From NCBI GenBank assembly GCA_963665215.2, contig CAXXWW010000008.1:868001-932000 (forward strand): a stretch of DNA of 64,000 nt. The letters are read 5' to 3'. Made by a program: the position numbers and the translations under genes. Positions 20,310 to 29,043 of the stretch are shown here, piece after piece (position 1 is the stretch's first letter; each line of letters opens with the position of its first letter). Source of the DNA: G963665215 sp963665215 (lineage in GTDB: Bacteria; Chloroflexota; Dehalococcoidia; Lucifugimonadales; CAUZJF01). Below the pieces are notes generated by a model, which was not told the DNA's origin, made no database searches, and worked only from the letters and a program-made list of their open reading frames with translations.

Positions 20310-22271
20310 CTACACGCCCTGAAGCAACAGTTCACTCGTCACCAGCGTCCAGCCCTCGCTCACTACGATCCTGTGCCCCTCGACAAAGAAGTCCTCGCTT
20401 ATACCCATGTCGCTATAGCTCACAGTGACCCGGTCGGAGACGGACCTCTGTAGAAGCAACAACAGGTTTGCCTTGGACCCGTTGGGAACCACGATGCGCA
20501 GCACGGTCTTGGGGTCCTTTCGACGGTCTCGCCGGCTCTTCACCGTCGCCAACGCTACGTCCACCTCGCGAGTCCAGCGGGCCTCAATGGTCTTGAGTCG
20601 CTCGCCATACGTGTCCTTGCTGGTGGTGTCTTCCGCCAGCAGCAAGACCGGGTCGTCGTAGGTGAAGGCGTTTAGCGTGCGCAGCTTCAGCAGTGTCAGG
20701 TACCCGGCCGTGGCCCCGAATGCGACCCGTATCAGAGTGCCTTTGCCGTTGAAGTCGGCGGTGTTGGGATGGCTGACGGTGAGCTCGCTGGATATGTCTG
20801 TGCCCGACCCATCTTGCTGGGTGTTGGCGTCATAGTCGGTGTTCTCCAAGGGAGCGACCTGCCCTACAACGGTGTCGTAGTCCTTGCTCTCGGCCAGAAA
20901 GTCCTTTGTCTCACTCGTGGCGAACTGCGGCTTCTCAGACAACGTCCACGCCGTCTGCGCGCCCTGGTTAGTCCCGCCCCTGATTCTCAGGAAGACCATG
21001 TTCTCGATGTTGTCGGCCCCGTCGTCCCACACCAGCTCCGAAAAGTAGGGGTTGGTGCCGTCGTCCGTGTCCTTGATTGTGGCCAGCGAAGCGGTATGAG
21101 GCGCAGTCCCGCGGTGGGACCTGTTCTCCAGCCGCCAGTAGCCGTGGCCGTCAACGTAAATGAATCCGTCCTCCTCATCCTGAAGCCGGTGTATCTCGTC
21201 GGTGGACTGTACCCCCCAAATGGCTGGACTCCAGGTATCGGGGATCAGGGTAACGCCCGAGTCCAACTGGCGGCGCCCAGCATCCACGTCGGCATAGTTT
21301 AGAATGTCGCCTAGGATGTCGTCCGAGGCTTGGGGCAGCTGCGCCGTAGCGTAGGTGTAGAGGGTCACGCTGGTCAGCCGCTCCATCTCATCCAGCGCCC
21401 GTATGTAGCAGTACTGGCTCTCACGGCGTGGCCTCGGGTGAATGGAGTCTACCGCTCCGTGGAATAGCGAGACCCATCCGCCGAAGTTGTCCCACGTATG
21501 GTCGGCCTGGTCGTCACAGAACAGGCCATGCCTGGTGGCGGTGTTGTTGAAAGAGGAGGTGGTATCCACCACCTCGTTGTCGTCCACGAACACCCGGATG
21601 GAGCTGCCGTGCAGCACGACCTGGAGGAACTTTTTAGCCGCCGAGCTCCACGTGTTCGCCGCCGTAGCTACCTGGCTGTCAACACCCGCATCTACTTTCC
21701 TCACCTCTACGTTGGTGCCCGTGGCCCTCACGTACATATAGTTGGTCGTGTTCAAATAGCGGAAGCAAAGACCGCCGTGGTCGGCGCCGTCGGTGCCCCG
21801 AGTGAAGTCGCAAGCAAACCCGACATCGGACTGGCCAAAATCCATGGTAACCACGCAGTCACCGTTTCCCTGAACCCCGTCCGTCTCCGCTCCAGTCCCC
21901 GACGAGTCGATGTCGAAGCCCTGTAGGTTTTCCGTCCACGCGAAGCTGGAATCGTAGTCTGGGGTGTGGCTTGCCAACTGCATCGCCGCGCTGTCCGTGA
22001 AGCTGTCATACGGATAGACGGCCCTTACCCACACCTTACGGCCCGGCTTCAGATTGCCGGCAAGGGGCGAACCGGAGCTGGGAGGGCTGTACTTGTGGTC
22101 GTCATTTTTCAGTTCCAGCTCCAGGCGGGCCGCCTCAATTCGACCGCTCGAGAGGTCGCGAAAGTGGTCCAACGTTAAGCCCAGCACATCTGATGTCACG
22201 TCTTCGTTGGCGTCCGCGAAGTCATCGTCGTCGTTCCAATCGACACACACATGCCACTGGGCTTGGGCCAC
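20310..22271 (-). CDS. Large phage-tail-type protein with embedded LamG-like domain
   Basis: This 653-residue protein starts with a compact domain (MAQAQWHVCVDWNDDDDF...) resembling tail-associated proteins that define a local reference frame. A stretch at about 110-285 with repeated beta-strand patterns (GLCFRYLNTTNYMYVRATG, VEVRKVDAG, RVFVDDNEVVDTTSSF, WDNFGGW) looks like a LamG/concanavalin-type binding domain. The C-terminal half (SELTVSHPNTADF..., VVPNGSKANLLLLLQR, MGISEDFFVEGHRI) is of tail-hub character. A phage tail tip or adhesin role is inferred from this and the neighbouring tube-like and chaperone-like genes. Confidence 0.65.
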   Translation of the reverse strand: MAQAQWHVCVDWNDDDDFADANEDVTSDVLGLTLDHFRDLSSGRIEAARLELELKNDDHKYSPPSSGSPLAGNLKPGRKVWVRAVYPYDSFTDSAAMQLASHTPDYDSSFAWTENLQGFDIDSSGTGAETDGVQGNGDCVVTMDFGQSDVGFACDFTRGTDGADHGGLCFRYLNTTNYMYVRATGTNVEVRKVDAGVDSQVATAANTWSSAAKKFLQVVLHGSSIRVFVDDNEVVDTTSSFNNTATRHGLFCDDQADHTWDNFGGWVSLFHGAVDSIHPRPRRESQYCYIRALDEMERLTSVTLYTYATAQLPQASDDILGDILNYADVDAGRRQLDSGVTLIPDTWSPAIWGVQSTDEIHRLQDEEDGFIYVDGHGYWRLENRSHRGTAPHTASLATIKDTDDGTNPYFSELVWDDGADNIENMVFLRIRGGTNQGAQTAWTLSEKPQFATSETKDFLAESKDYDTVVGQVAPLENTDYDANTQQDGSGTDISSELTVSHPNTADFNGKGTLIRVAFGATAGYLTLLKLRTLNAFTYDDPVLLLAEDTTSKDTYGERLKTIEARWTREVDVALATVKSRRDRRKDPKTVLRIVVPNGSKANLLLLLQRSVSDRVTVSYSDMGISEDFFVEGHRIVVSEGWTLVTSELLLQGV

Positions 22272-22333
22272 AGGAAATCCTCACCTCGTTCGGAGCGTAT
22301 GTAGGTCAGGGATATGGGTTGGAATCCCAGCCC

Positions 22334-22534
22334 CTAACGCCCGAACCCTATACCCCTTCTTATGTCCTCGGCGATGAGGCGTTTGATCTCCTTGGCTAAC
22401 GCTCTCACCGCCCGCTCGTTATCCAGGAATGTGGCGCCGCCCTTCGAGTCCCCGCCGGCACTCTTGGCATCTACCGCGTGTCCGGCCCGGCGCCCCTGCG
22501 CCGCATGCTCTGTCCGCGGTGGGTCATCGCCCAC
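22334..22534 (-). CDS. Fragment of a phage-type protein, reading frame uncertain
   Basis: The C-terminal half (FLDNERAVRALAKEIKRLIAEDIRRG) is a clean amphipathic helix, unlike chance translation, but the upstream part is low-complexity and no ribosome-binding site is seen. The frame stays open upstream through about 22590. The preceding 200 bases hold two other short open frames on the same strand (a product with FLRTFNVNKHEGAW, ending near 22675, and one starting MNGSSDPVRLSQ). The region may be a degraded gene or a small gene with frameshift; no tape-measure gene is visible. Confidence 0.35.
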   Translation of the reverse strand: MGDDPPRTEHAAQGRRAGHAVDAKSAGGDSKGGATFLDNERAVRALAKEIKRLIAEDIRRGIGFGR

Positions 22535-22753
22535 CCCGGCCTGCGACAGCCGCCGGCGACTACCCCAACCTCGACGTGACTGTGCTCGTCCGCTGCATGA
22601 AGGAGCTGAGCGAGCGGTTCAACTCTGTACGTAGCTGTGAGAGCCGCACCGGGTCTGAGCTACCGTTCATGCTCTTCCTCCACGGGTGTCGGTCCAGCAT
22701 TCACGGTCCAAGCACCCTCATGCTTGTTGACGTTGAACGTCCGCAGGAACAAA

Positions 22754-23266
22754 TTACTCCTCGGGGATGTCCAAGGAGCTGGCGTTGTCTCTGGCATCCC
22801 GCACCGCCATGTAGAGGGCCATCAATTCGACTACGTCAGCCGGGGTCTCCTGTAGAGTCTCCCAGTCCCACCCGGTGAGCGCCATGATGTGGACCTCGGC
22901 GAACTGCTCGGGTACCCGTCCCGCCGCCAGACCGGCAAACAGCTCCTCGGCGAGCAGCTTCGGGGGTTGGCCGTCCCCTGGCGGTGATACCTTGGGCCTC
23001 AGCAGCTCCATCGCCGTCAATACATCAGCTACATCGCGCTGCGCCAGCGAATCGAGGCTCGTCTCTTCGGGGAAGCTCCAGGCCGTGGTGAGGGACACCA
23101 GCGCGCGATAAGCCAGGTCGGGTCCGCGCCGCCCGGCATCGCCTGAGTGACGCGCCTCGTCGAAGTGTCCAGCGAACCACCCGCGGACGTGCTTCCAGCG
23201 GGGCCTGGTCTCGATCTCCCACCACCCCCCGGAGGGTAGCTCGATACGTTTGACTGTCTTTGACAT
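22754..23266 (-). CDS. Phage tail assembly chaperone-like protein
   Basis: The 170-residue protein begins MSKTVKRIELPSGGWWEIETRP, a pattern seen in tail chaperone or tail-associated proteins that read from a tube gene into the tape measure. It ends in a Glu-rich stretch (SSLDIPEE). It lies downstream of the tube-like gene and upstream of a short disordered region, where the tape measure is expected but missing. Assignment is by position and general character; no diagnostic motif is present. Confidence 0.5.
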   Translation of the reverse strand: MSKTVKRIELPSGGWWEIETRPRWKHVRGWFAGHFDEARHSGDAGRRGPDLAYRALVSLTTAWSFPEETSLDSLAQRDVADVLTAMELLRPKVSPPGDGQPPKLLAEELFAGLAAGRVPEQFAEVHIMALTGWDWETLQETPADVVELMALYMAVRDARDNASSLDIPEE

Positions 23267-23380
23267 ACCACGCCGCCGCCGGCCGGCGATTACGCTAGAC
23301 TACTCCGGGCTCGAGCCCTCTCCGTCCCCGCTTGCCCGCACCCAAACCCTGTACCCCATACCCCATAGCCTCTACCCCTC

Positions 23381-23806
23381 TTAAAAGGTGCCTCTTGACA
23401 CCGTGGATTCCACCTGCAAAATGGCCGACCACTCCACCCGGTTGCCAACGCGGCTTCTCAGGTCGTAGGAGAGCACCCAGCATGTGCCGGAGTGCTTGAT
23501 GTTCCCGGTGCTCGAGCCTTCGGGGCCATGCTCGAAGTCCACCGCCGATCCATGAGTCCGCAGCGGACCCAGCACGGCGTCCGGACCGCTGGTCGAGGTG
23601 TTGTCGAAGATGCCGTTAAGGATGATCGTGACGTCCTCCAGGCCGGGGATGAACCTGGCGCCGCTGTCTCTCAGCGCGGTTACCTCGTTCAGATGTCGCG
23701 GCCCGGGCAAGCCGCGGACCTCGGTGATGTACGCCGACAGGTCTCGCTGCACGCTTCCGGTATCGTCAATCAGAAACTTGGAGACCTTGGAGTCGAAAAA
23801 CGACAT
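23381..23806 (-). CDS. Phage tail tube-like protein
   Basis: The 141-residue product (MSFFDSKVSKFLIDDTGSV...) has a beta-rich composition and the order typical of small tail-tube proteins: a start domain, a DSGARFIPGLEDVTIILNG element, and a late segment with WVLSYDLRSRVGNRVEWSA. It is the first gene of the minus-strand cassette. A promoter and terminator signal lies 63-136 bases upstream. There are no capsid, portal, terminase or integrase genes in the window. Confidence 0.6.
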   Translation of the reverse strand: MSFFDSKVSKFLIDDTGSVQRDLSAYITEVRGLPGPRHLNEVTALRDSGARFIPGLEDVTIILNGIFDNTSTSGPDAVLGPLRTHGSAVDFEHGPEGSSTGNIKHSGTCWVLSYDLRSRVGNRVEWSAILQVESTVSRGTF

Positions 23807-23868
23807 TCCCTACCTCGCGAAGAGTTGCTCCAGGACTTGGGGCTCGGCCCCGAAGCCGCTTTCCGACC

Positions 23869-23903
23869 AAAAACAAAAGGGACAGGCCTCGCAGGTCTGT
23901 CCC
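23869..23903 (-). terminator. Intrinsic terminator in the tail-cassette leader
   Basis: On the minus strand GGGACAGACCT pairs with AGGCCTGTCCC over 11 positions (one G-U) around a 3-base loop, and TTTTGTTTTT follows (23878 to 23869). It lies only a few bases downstream of the predicted start of the promoter at 23914-23942. Confidence 0.8.
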
Positions 23904-23913
23904 TAGCTCCTCA

Positions 23914-23942
23914 ATTGTAGAATGCGCGTGCTAGTTTGTTAA
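23914..23942 (-). promoter_or_regulatory. Predicted promoter ahead of the tail cassette
   Basis: On the minus strand TTAACA (23942-23937), 17-base spacer and TACAAT (23919-23914) give a strong sigma70-type match. Transcription would begin near 23907 and run almost at once into the terminator at 23903-23869. Confidence 0.65.
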
Positions 23943-24222
23943 GGATTCTGTGCCATGGGAGAGGAGAGTCGGGACAAACCCTACAGCCTGACCGCCCTTA
24001 TGCGGTTGTCGAAGTGGTGCGGCGAGCTCCGCCCGACGTCTCTGGCGCGGCTGGCAGTTAGGCGAATCCCAATTGACGGTACCAAACCGAGGGTATGCCG
24101 GTGCCCTATGTGCCGCCCGCACCCATCCGCGCCGCCCCGCAAGGGCCCCCACGGATCTTCATCCGGGATGGGACTACGCCGCGCGACCCGGACCGACCAC
24201 CCGATGACCTGAGTCCCGCTCC

Positions 24223-25041
24223 CTAAACCCTCACCGCCACCACTCTCAGCCAGTTGCGGGGGGCGTACTCCAGATTCATCTCCTCGAAGACCTGCCTTAT
24301 CCCAGCCTTCAGGGCTGCGCTGGCCTTGTCCAGGGGTACCCCCGGCATGACGCCGACGATAAAGTCCTCAAAGGCGCTGATGTCGAGCCAGCCCTCGATC
24401 GGGACCTGCACCGTCTCGATCTCCTGTTTCGCCACCCGGAACCCATGCCCCTCTAACAGCCCGCGGTACTCTTCGGGGGTCAGCTGCTTGCGCGACTCCA
24501 CCTTCTCCGACCTGACAGGGGACAGGCCGTATTCCCGCCGCAGTCGCCGGGCCGCCCTCATCATCCACTTTCGGGCGAACAGGACCGTCTCAGGGGGGTG
24601 CGCCCCATCAAAAAACGACGTGTTGAAGGCAAGTTTGCCGCCGGGCTTCAGCGTCTTCCTGATATCCGCGACAAGCTCGTGCTTGTCTGGGACATAGTGG
24701 ATCGCGTTGCACAGGAACACAGTGTCCACCGACTCTTTGAGCGACTCGGATGCCTGCTCCACACGGCTCTGCACGAACTGAACCGCAGCGTCACGGACGT
24801 CCTTCAGCTCCTCCATTGCAAGCTTGAGCATCTCGGCCGAGTGGTCGATGCCGATGATCACGGAGTCCCGCGCGCCACGCAGCCTTTCCACAATCAGCCG
24901 GGTAACTCCACCGTTGCCGCAGGCCAGGTCCACAATTCGCTGCCCTGAGCCCACGCCTGCCATGTCTATCAGGTGGGCGTTTTGCCTGCGATAAAACGGG
25001 TTATTGGCGAACTTCGTGAAGGTGAATTCATTCGTGCCCAT
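24223..25041 (-). CDS. Class I SAM-dependent methyltransferase
   Basis: The 272-residue protein has SAM-binding motif VDLACGNGGVT (about 38-48), acidic strand-2 end in GIDHS, an NAIHYV motif with the LKPGGKLAF post-motif, and a C-terminal accessory region. The acceptor is unknown. It starts at ATG 25041, 118 bases from the end of the DapA-like gene, same strand, so it may be the last gene of that operon. It shows no close relation to the methyltransferase at 438. Confidence 0.9.
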   Translation of the reverse strand: MGTNEFTFTKFANNPFYRRQNAHLIDMAGVGSGQRIVDLACGNGGVTRLIVERLRGARDSVIIGIDHSAEMLKLAMEELKDVRDAAVQFVQSRVEQASESLKESVDTVFLCNAIHYVPDKHELVADIRKTLKPGGKLAFNTSFFDGAHPPETVLFARKWMMRAARRLRREYGLSPVRSEKVESRKQLTPEEYRGLLEGHGFRVAKQEIETVQVPIEGWLDISAFEDFIVGVMPGVPLDKASAALKAGIRQVFEEMNLEYAPRNWLRVVAVRV

Positions 25042-25159
25042 TGCAGCCTCCGTCGCTGCGATACCGGCGGATTCCGTTAGATCGCAGTTTCCTGTGGCGT
25101 GTTTTGGCTACGACGCTCCACTCATACTAGCAGAGTCCTTGGCGGAGGTCTATTTCTTT

Positions 25160-26083
25160 TCAGGCCAAAAGCCCCAGGTGCTTCAGGATAGCTGGCATCG
25201 GCTGTCTCTCCTCGTCTGTCAGGGGCCTCAAGGGCATGGTCAGTGTGTCGTGCTCCAGGATACCCATGAGCTTGAGAGCGGATTTCAGCCCCGACAGGCG
25301 GGAAGAGATGACGCCGCTACCGTGAGCAAGATCCAGGATCCTGCCCGCCTCCATGAGGCCCGCCATGCCCTCTCGCGCGGTCTCGCCGTCCCCGGCCTCG
25401 CCGGCCTCCCACGCGCTGACCGCGATGGCCGGCACCAGATTGGAGAGCCCCATAATCACCCCGTGGGCCCCTAGAGCGCGAGTGGTGGCGACGCGGTAGA
25501 CCGACCCCAGAAACCGGTACAGCTCGATACCCCCTTGCTCGCACAGGGCGTTCAGTTCGGCCAGAAGCTCGCCGGCGCCCGAACTGTCCTTGACGCCCAC
25601 CACCGTGCCCTCGGCGGCGAGCTCCGCGATCGTCGCGGGCTCCACCACCGTCTTCACCGTGGAGGGTATGTTGTACACCCACAGAGGAGCGCCTGAGCGC
25701 TCCCTGATGTGCCGGTAGTGCTCCAGTAGCTCCCCCTGGGCGCAGGAGTAGTAGTAGGGCGGCGTCGCGGCTATCCCGTCCAGCCCGCTCTCCTGCACCG
25801 ACTGCGCAAGGTTGACCGCGAGACCCGTGCTGGCCGCCGAGACGTTGCCTATGACGGGGACGCGGCCCGCCACCTCGTCGACGATCGTCTCAATGGCGAG
25901 AAGCCTCTGGTCGTTGGCCAGGGCGGCGAACTCGCCGGTGGTGCCCGCCGCCCAGATGCCGTGCACGCCGTTGTCGATCAGGTAGTTTACCAGCCTGCGC
26001 AACGAGGCCTTGTCGACCCTCTCGTCGAGTGTAAGGGGGGTCAGGATAGGGACGATGACGCCTCTAAACTGGTTGCCTGCCAT
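25160..26083 (-). CDS. Dihydrodipicolinate synthase/N-acetylneuraminate lyase-family aldolase
   Basis: The 308-residue TIM barrel belongs to the class I aldolase family that forms a Schiff base with a 2-oxo acid: the Lys is K165 in GVKDSSG, Tyr137 in WVYNIPS, and GTTGEF binds the carboxylate. The ATG at 26083 has CAGGAG close upstream; the open frame continues further but lacks this site. Because the gene follows a molybdenum hydroxylase set, a catabolic lyase or aldolase role fits better than lysine synthesis; lysA and lysC lie elsewhere in the window. DapA itself cannot be excluded. Confidence 0.85.
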   Translation of the reverse strand: MAGNQFRGVIVPILTPLTLDERVDKASLRRLVNYLIDNGVHGIWAAGTTGEFAALANDQRLLAIETIVDEVAGRVPVIGNVSAASTGLAVNLAQSVQESGLDGIAATPPYYYSCAQGELLEHYRHIRERSGAPLWVYNIPSTVKTVVEPATIAELAAEGTVVGVKDSSGAGELLAELNALCEQGGIELYRFLGSVYRVATTRALGAHGVIMGLSNLVPAIAVSAWEAGEAGDGETAREGMAGLMEAGRILDLAHGSGVISSRLSGLKSALKLMGILEHDTLTMPLRPLTDEERQPMPAILKHLGLLA

Positions 26084-26238
26084 GCTATGCTCCTGGCGTG
26101 GGTGTTGGCTTGTACCCACAGGCCCCCCACTGCTGAACGCGCTGCCCCTCATTACCAAACCAAAAGGGCCGACCACCGTTGTGAGAGTGGAGCCGACCCT
26201 CCTCGAATCTTGCCTCGTTCGCGGCGCCCTAGTCCCGC

Positions 26239-26514
26239 CTAGCCTGCGGCTTCGCCGCCTCCGATGGCGGGCAGGAAGTGGACCTCGCTGTCTTCATCAA
26301 CCTTTTCCAGCATGCCAATGGGAGTCACCTCCCCGTCGACGGCCACGGTGATGTTGGGCTTTAGGCGGAACTTGTCCATGAGACGCTCCTTTATGCCCGG
26401 GTACTCCTCCTCCAGGTTGTTGATGATCTCTCGCACGGTTGACCCCGACACGGCGACCTGCTGTTGCCCGCCCGTGAGCTTCTGCATCAAGGATGGGATG
26501 AATACAGTGGCCAT
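26239..26514 (-). CDS. MoaD/ThiS-family sulfur carrier-like protein with tail beyond GG
   Basis: The 91-residue beta-grasp protein has the family's N-terminal strand (MATVFIPSLMQKLTGG), the mid helix VREIINNLEEEYPG and the C-terminal HFLPAIGGG. Family members end in GG, which is activated as acyl-adenylate or thiocarboxylate; this one reads GGGEAAG, four residues beyond. It sits downstream of the molybdenum-hydroxylase subunits, which suits a molybdopterin link, although standard MoaD partners (MoaE, MoeB) are not visible here. It could instead be a separate protein modifier. Confidence 0.85.
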   Translation of the reverse strand: MATVFIPSLMQKLTGGQQQVAVSGSTVREIINNLEEEYPGIKERLMDKFRLKPNITVAVDGEVTPIGMLEKVDEDSEVHFLPAIGGGEAAG

Positions 26515-26661
26515 TTACGTATTGTCACTCCCTAACGAGCTCAGCATCTTCGTACATGGCGAACAACCTTAATGGGCTCCCTCGTGCTATGACCGCCGTC
26601 GGCGGATCTAACCACGGGGGAGCCCAGGTCTTCCGTCATCGAACCCGGCTGGGTCGATCAG

Positions 26662-29043
26662 CTACTTACTCTGCTCCCACAAGGCCTTCACCACGGCGCC
26701 CGGGTTCATCGGCAAGCGGTCTATCCTGATCCCCAGGGCCCGGTGCAGAGCGTTGGCTATCGCAGCCGGCGGCGGAACGATGGACACCTCGCCCACTCCC
26801 CTTACACCGAAGGGGTGCCCTGGGTTGGCAACCTCGACGATCACGGTGTCGATCATCGGCAAGTCCATTGCGATGGGCATTCTGTAGTCCAGCAGAGTGT
26901 TATTGGCCATCCTGCCTTCTTTGTCCATGAAGTATTCCTCGTTCAGGCCCCAGCCGATACCCTGAGCGGTGCCGCCCTGCATCTGGCCCTCTACGTAGCT
27001 GGGATGGATGGCCTTCCCGGCGTCCTGAACAACCGTGGCGCGGAGGATGTCTATCTTCCCGGTGTCGGGGTCCACCTTGATGTCGACGATCAGGCCAGCG
27101 AAGGCCGCCCCGACCCCCTTGGGGTCGACGCTACCTCGACCCATTATGGGCCCGCCCGTGGCGTTCAATTGCTCGGCGAGCTCTTTGAACGTCATGCTGA
27201 GCTCGGGCTCCTCGGGCTCCTCATGGTGGTGCAACACGGAACGGTACCTATCCGTCCCGGCCGTTCGTTGAGTTGTAACTTGGCGGCGGGCCTCCGACCG
27301 GATAACACCCCGCTCCATCTCCAGTGAGTCTTTGTCCACACCCCAGATCATGGCCGCCCGCTCGATCATCTGGCGCTTGACGTCCTGGGCCGCCTCGTAC
27401 ACAGCCCAGCCGGTGGCGAAGGTGGTTCGGCTGCCGCCCGTTCCAAAGGTCCAGCCTATCGAATCGGTGTCTGCCACCGCCGGATGAACGTCCTCGGCGC
27501 GGATACCAAGCACCTCTGCCGCCTGCATGGCGAGGGAGGCGCGGGTCCCGCCGATGTCCGGCGAGCCCTCGGTCAGGTTGATGGTGCCGTCGTTGTTGAC
27601 GGCGATATTGGCGGCGGACTGGAGCCCGGCATTCATCCAGTAGCCGACGGCGACGCCTCTCGCCCGATTCGGTCCTGCCAGAGGCGCCGTGTAGTGGGGG
27701 TGCTCCATCATCGCCTCAATGACCTCGGCGCAGCCTATACGCGCATAGCGCACGCCGTCGGCCTTGCGCGACCCCTCCTTGGCGGCGTTCTTCAGCCTGA
27801 GCTCCAGCGGATCGATCCCAAGTTTCTCCGCAAGCTCATCGACTACGGTCTCCGAGGCGAACTCCGCGTTGGTGGCTCCCGGCGCGCGGTAGGCCGCCGT
27901 CTTGGGCTTGTTGACTACCACGTCGTAGCCGTCCACGAGCATGTTCGGTATGTCATACGGGGCGAATACGGCCTCGGCGCCGGCGCTAACAGGCGAGCCC
28001 GGCGCGGCCCCAGCCTCGTAGGCCAGGTGCGCCTGTGCGGCAACGATCTTGCCATCCCTCGTCGCCCCCATCTTGACTCTGATAAAGGAGCCTGGGGTCG
28101 GCCCCGTACACTCCAGATCCTCCGAACGGGTCATGACCATCTTGACGGGATGGCCGGTCTTCTTGGACAGCAGAGCGGCAACGGGCTCGCCGTACGGCTC
28201 GAACTTGCCGCCGAAGCCCCCTCCGATCTCCATCGGAGTGAGCCGTACCTGGCCCAGCGGAATGTCCAGGACCTCTGCCGTGGCGTCCCTGATGTTGAAC
28301 GGGCCCTGACAGCTGTTCCAGATGTAGACCCTGCCGTCGGCGTTCCAATCGGCGGTGCAGGTGTGAGGCTCGATGTAGCCCTGATGCACAGTGGACGTGT
28401 TGAACTCGCGCTCAATGACGATGTCGGCCTCTTCAAACGCCTTCGCTACGTCACCAAGCTTATGCTGGAAGTGCTGAGCCACGTTACTGATCTTGCCGGT
28501 ACTCTCACCGAGCTCCTCGGTTTCCAGGTCCTCGTGAATAATTGGCGCGTCATCCTTCATTGCCTCGGGCGCCGTCAGCACCGGAGGCAGGAGCTCGTAT
28601 TCCACCTCGATGAGCCCCACGGCCTCCTCGGCCACGTGGGGGCTGACCGCTGCAACAGCGGCTATTGGGTGTCCTTTGAACACGACCTTGTCGCGGGCCA
28701 GGATTCCCTCCCGCAGGTACTTCAGATCGGTGGAGAGCTCTCCAAGGGTGACCGTCCTGTCCACACCGGGCTCGACGAGGGTCTCCGGAAGGTCTTTGCC
28801 GGTCACCACTCCTTGTACGCCAGATAGGGCCTCGGCCTTGGTCGTGTCGACGGACTTGATTCGAGCGTGGGCGTGGGGACTCCTGAGCCATTTGGCATAC
28901 AGGAGTCCCGTTGGGTAGACGTCGGCGCCATATCGAGCCTTGCCGGTAACCTTGTCGTGGCCGTCGTGGCGTATCGGCCGCGTCCCTAATACGTCGTATT
29001 CCTTGCTCGACAGGACAATGTTGGACTCATACGTGGTAGTCAT
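26662..29043 (-). CDS. Xanthine-dehydrogenase-family molybdopterin-binding subunit
   Basis: The 793-residue subunit holds the molybdopterin active site of a molybdenum hydroxylase. It shows RPIRHDGHDKVTGKARYGADV at the N-terminus, GGGFGGKFEPYGEPVA in the cofactor region, TAAYRAPGATNAEFASE, the QGIGWGLNEEY segment, and GVRGVGEVSIVPPPAA with the catalytic Glu near residue 757. The AYxCSFR loop of true CO dehydrogenase is absent (AYRAPG instead), so the substrate is an aldehyde or heteroaromatic type, not CO. The ATG overlaps the stop of the iron-sulfur gene as ATGA. Confidence 0.93.
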   Translation of the reverse strand: MTTTYESNIVLSSKEYDVLGTRPIRHDGHDKVTGKARYGADVYPTGLLYAKWLRSPHAHARIKSVDTTKAEALSGVQGVVTGKDLPETLVEPGVDRTVTLGELSTDLKYLREGILARDKVVFKGHPIAAVAAVSPHVAEEAVGLIEVEYELLPPVLTAPEAMKDDAPIIHEDLETEELGESTGKISNVAQHFQHKLGDVAKAFEEADIVIEREFNTSTVHQGYIEPHTCTADWNADGRVYIWNSCQGPFNIRDATAEVLDIPLGQVRLTPMEIGGGFGGKFEPYGEPVAALLSKKTGHPVKMVMTRSEDLECTGPTPGSFIRVKMGATRDGKIVAAQAHLAYEAGAAPGSPVSAGAEAVFAPYDIPNMLVDGYDVVVNKPKTAAYRAPGATNAEFASETVVDELAEKLGIDPLELRLKNAAKEGSRKADGVRYARIGCAEVIEAMMEHPHYTAPLAGPNRARGVAVGYWMNAGLQSAANIAVNNDGTINLTEGSPDIGGTRASLAMQAAEVLGIRAEDVHPAVADTDSIGWTFGTGGSRTTFATGWAVYEAAQDVKRQMIERAAMIWGVDKDSLEMERGVIRSEARRQVTTQRTAGTDRYRSVLHHHEEPEEPELSMTFKELAEQLNATGGPIMGRGSVDPKGVGAAFAGLIVDIKVDPDTGKIDILRATVVQDAGKAIHPSYVEGQMQGGTAQGIGWGLNEEYFMDKEGRMANNTLLDYRMPIAMDLPMIDTVIVEVANPGHPFGVRGVGEVSIVPPPAAIANALHRALGIRIDRLPMNPGAVVKALWEQSK

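Noticed and set aside
27484..28827. 447-codon plus-strand frame opposite the molybdenum-hydroxylase large subunit
   Set aside because: It is a shadow of the well-supported minus-strand gene; its translation has no domain and high Arg/Gly/His content typical of antisense frames in GC-rich DNA.
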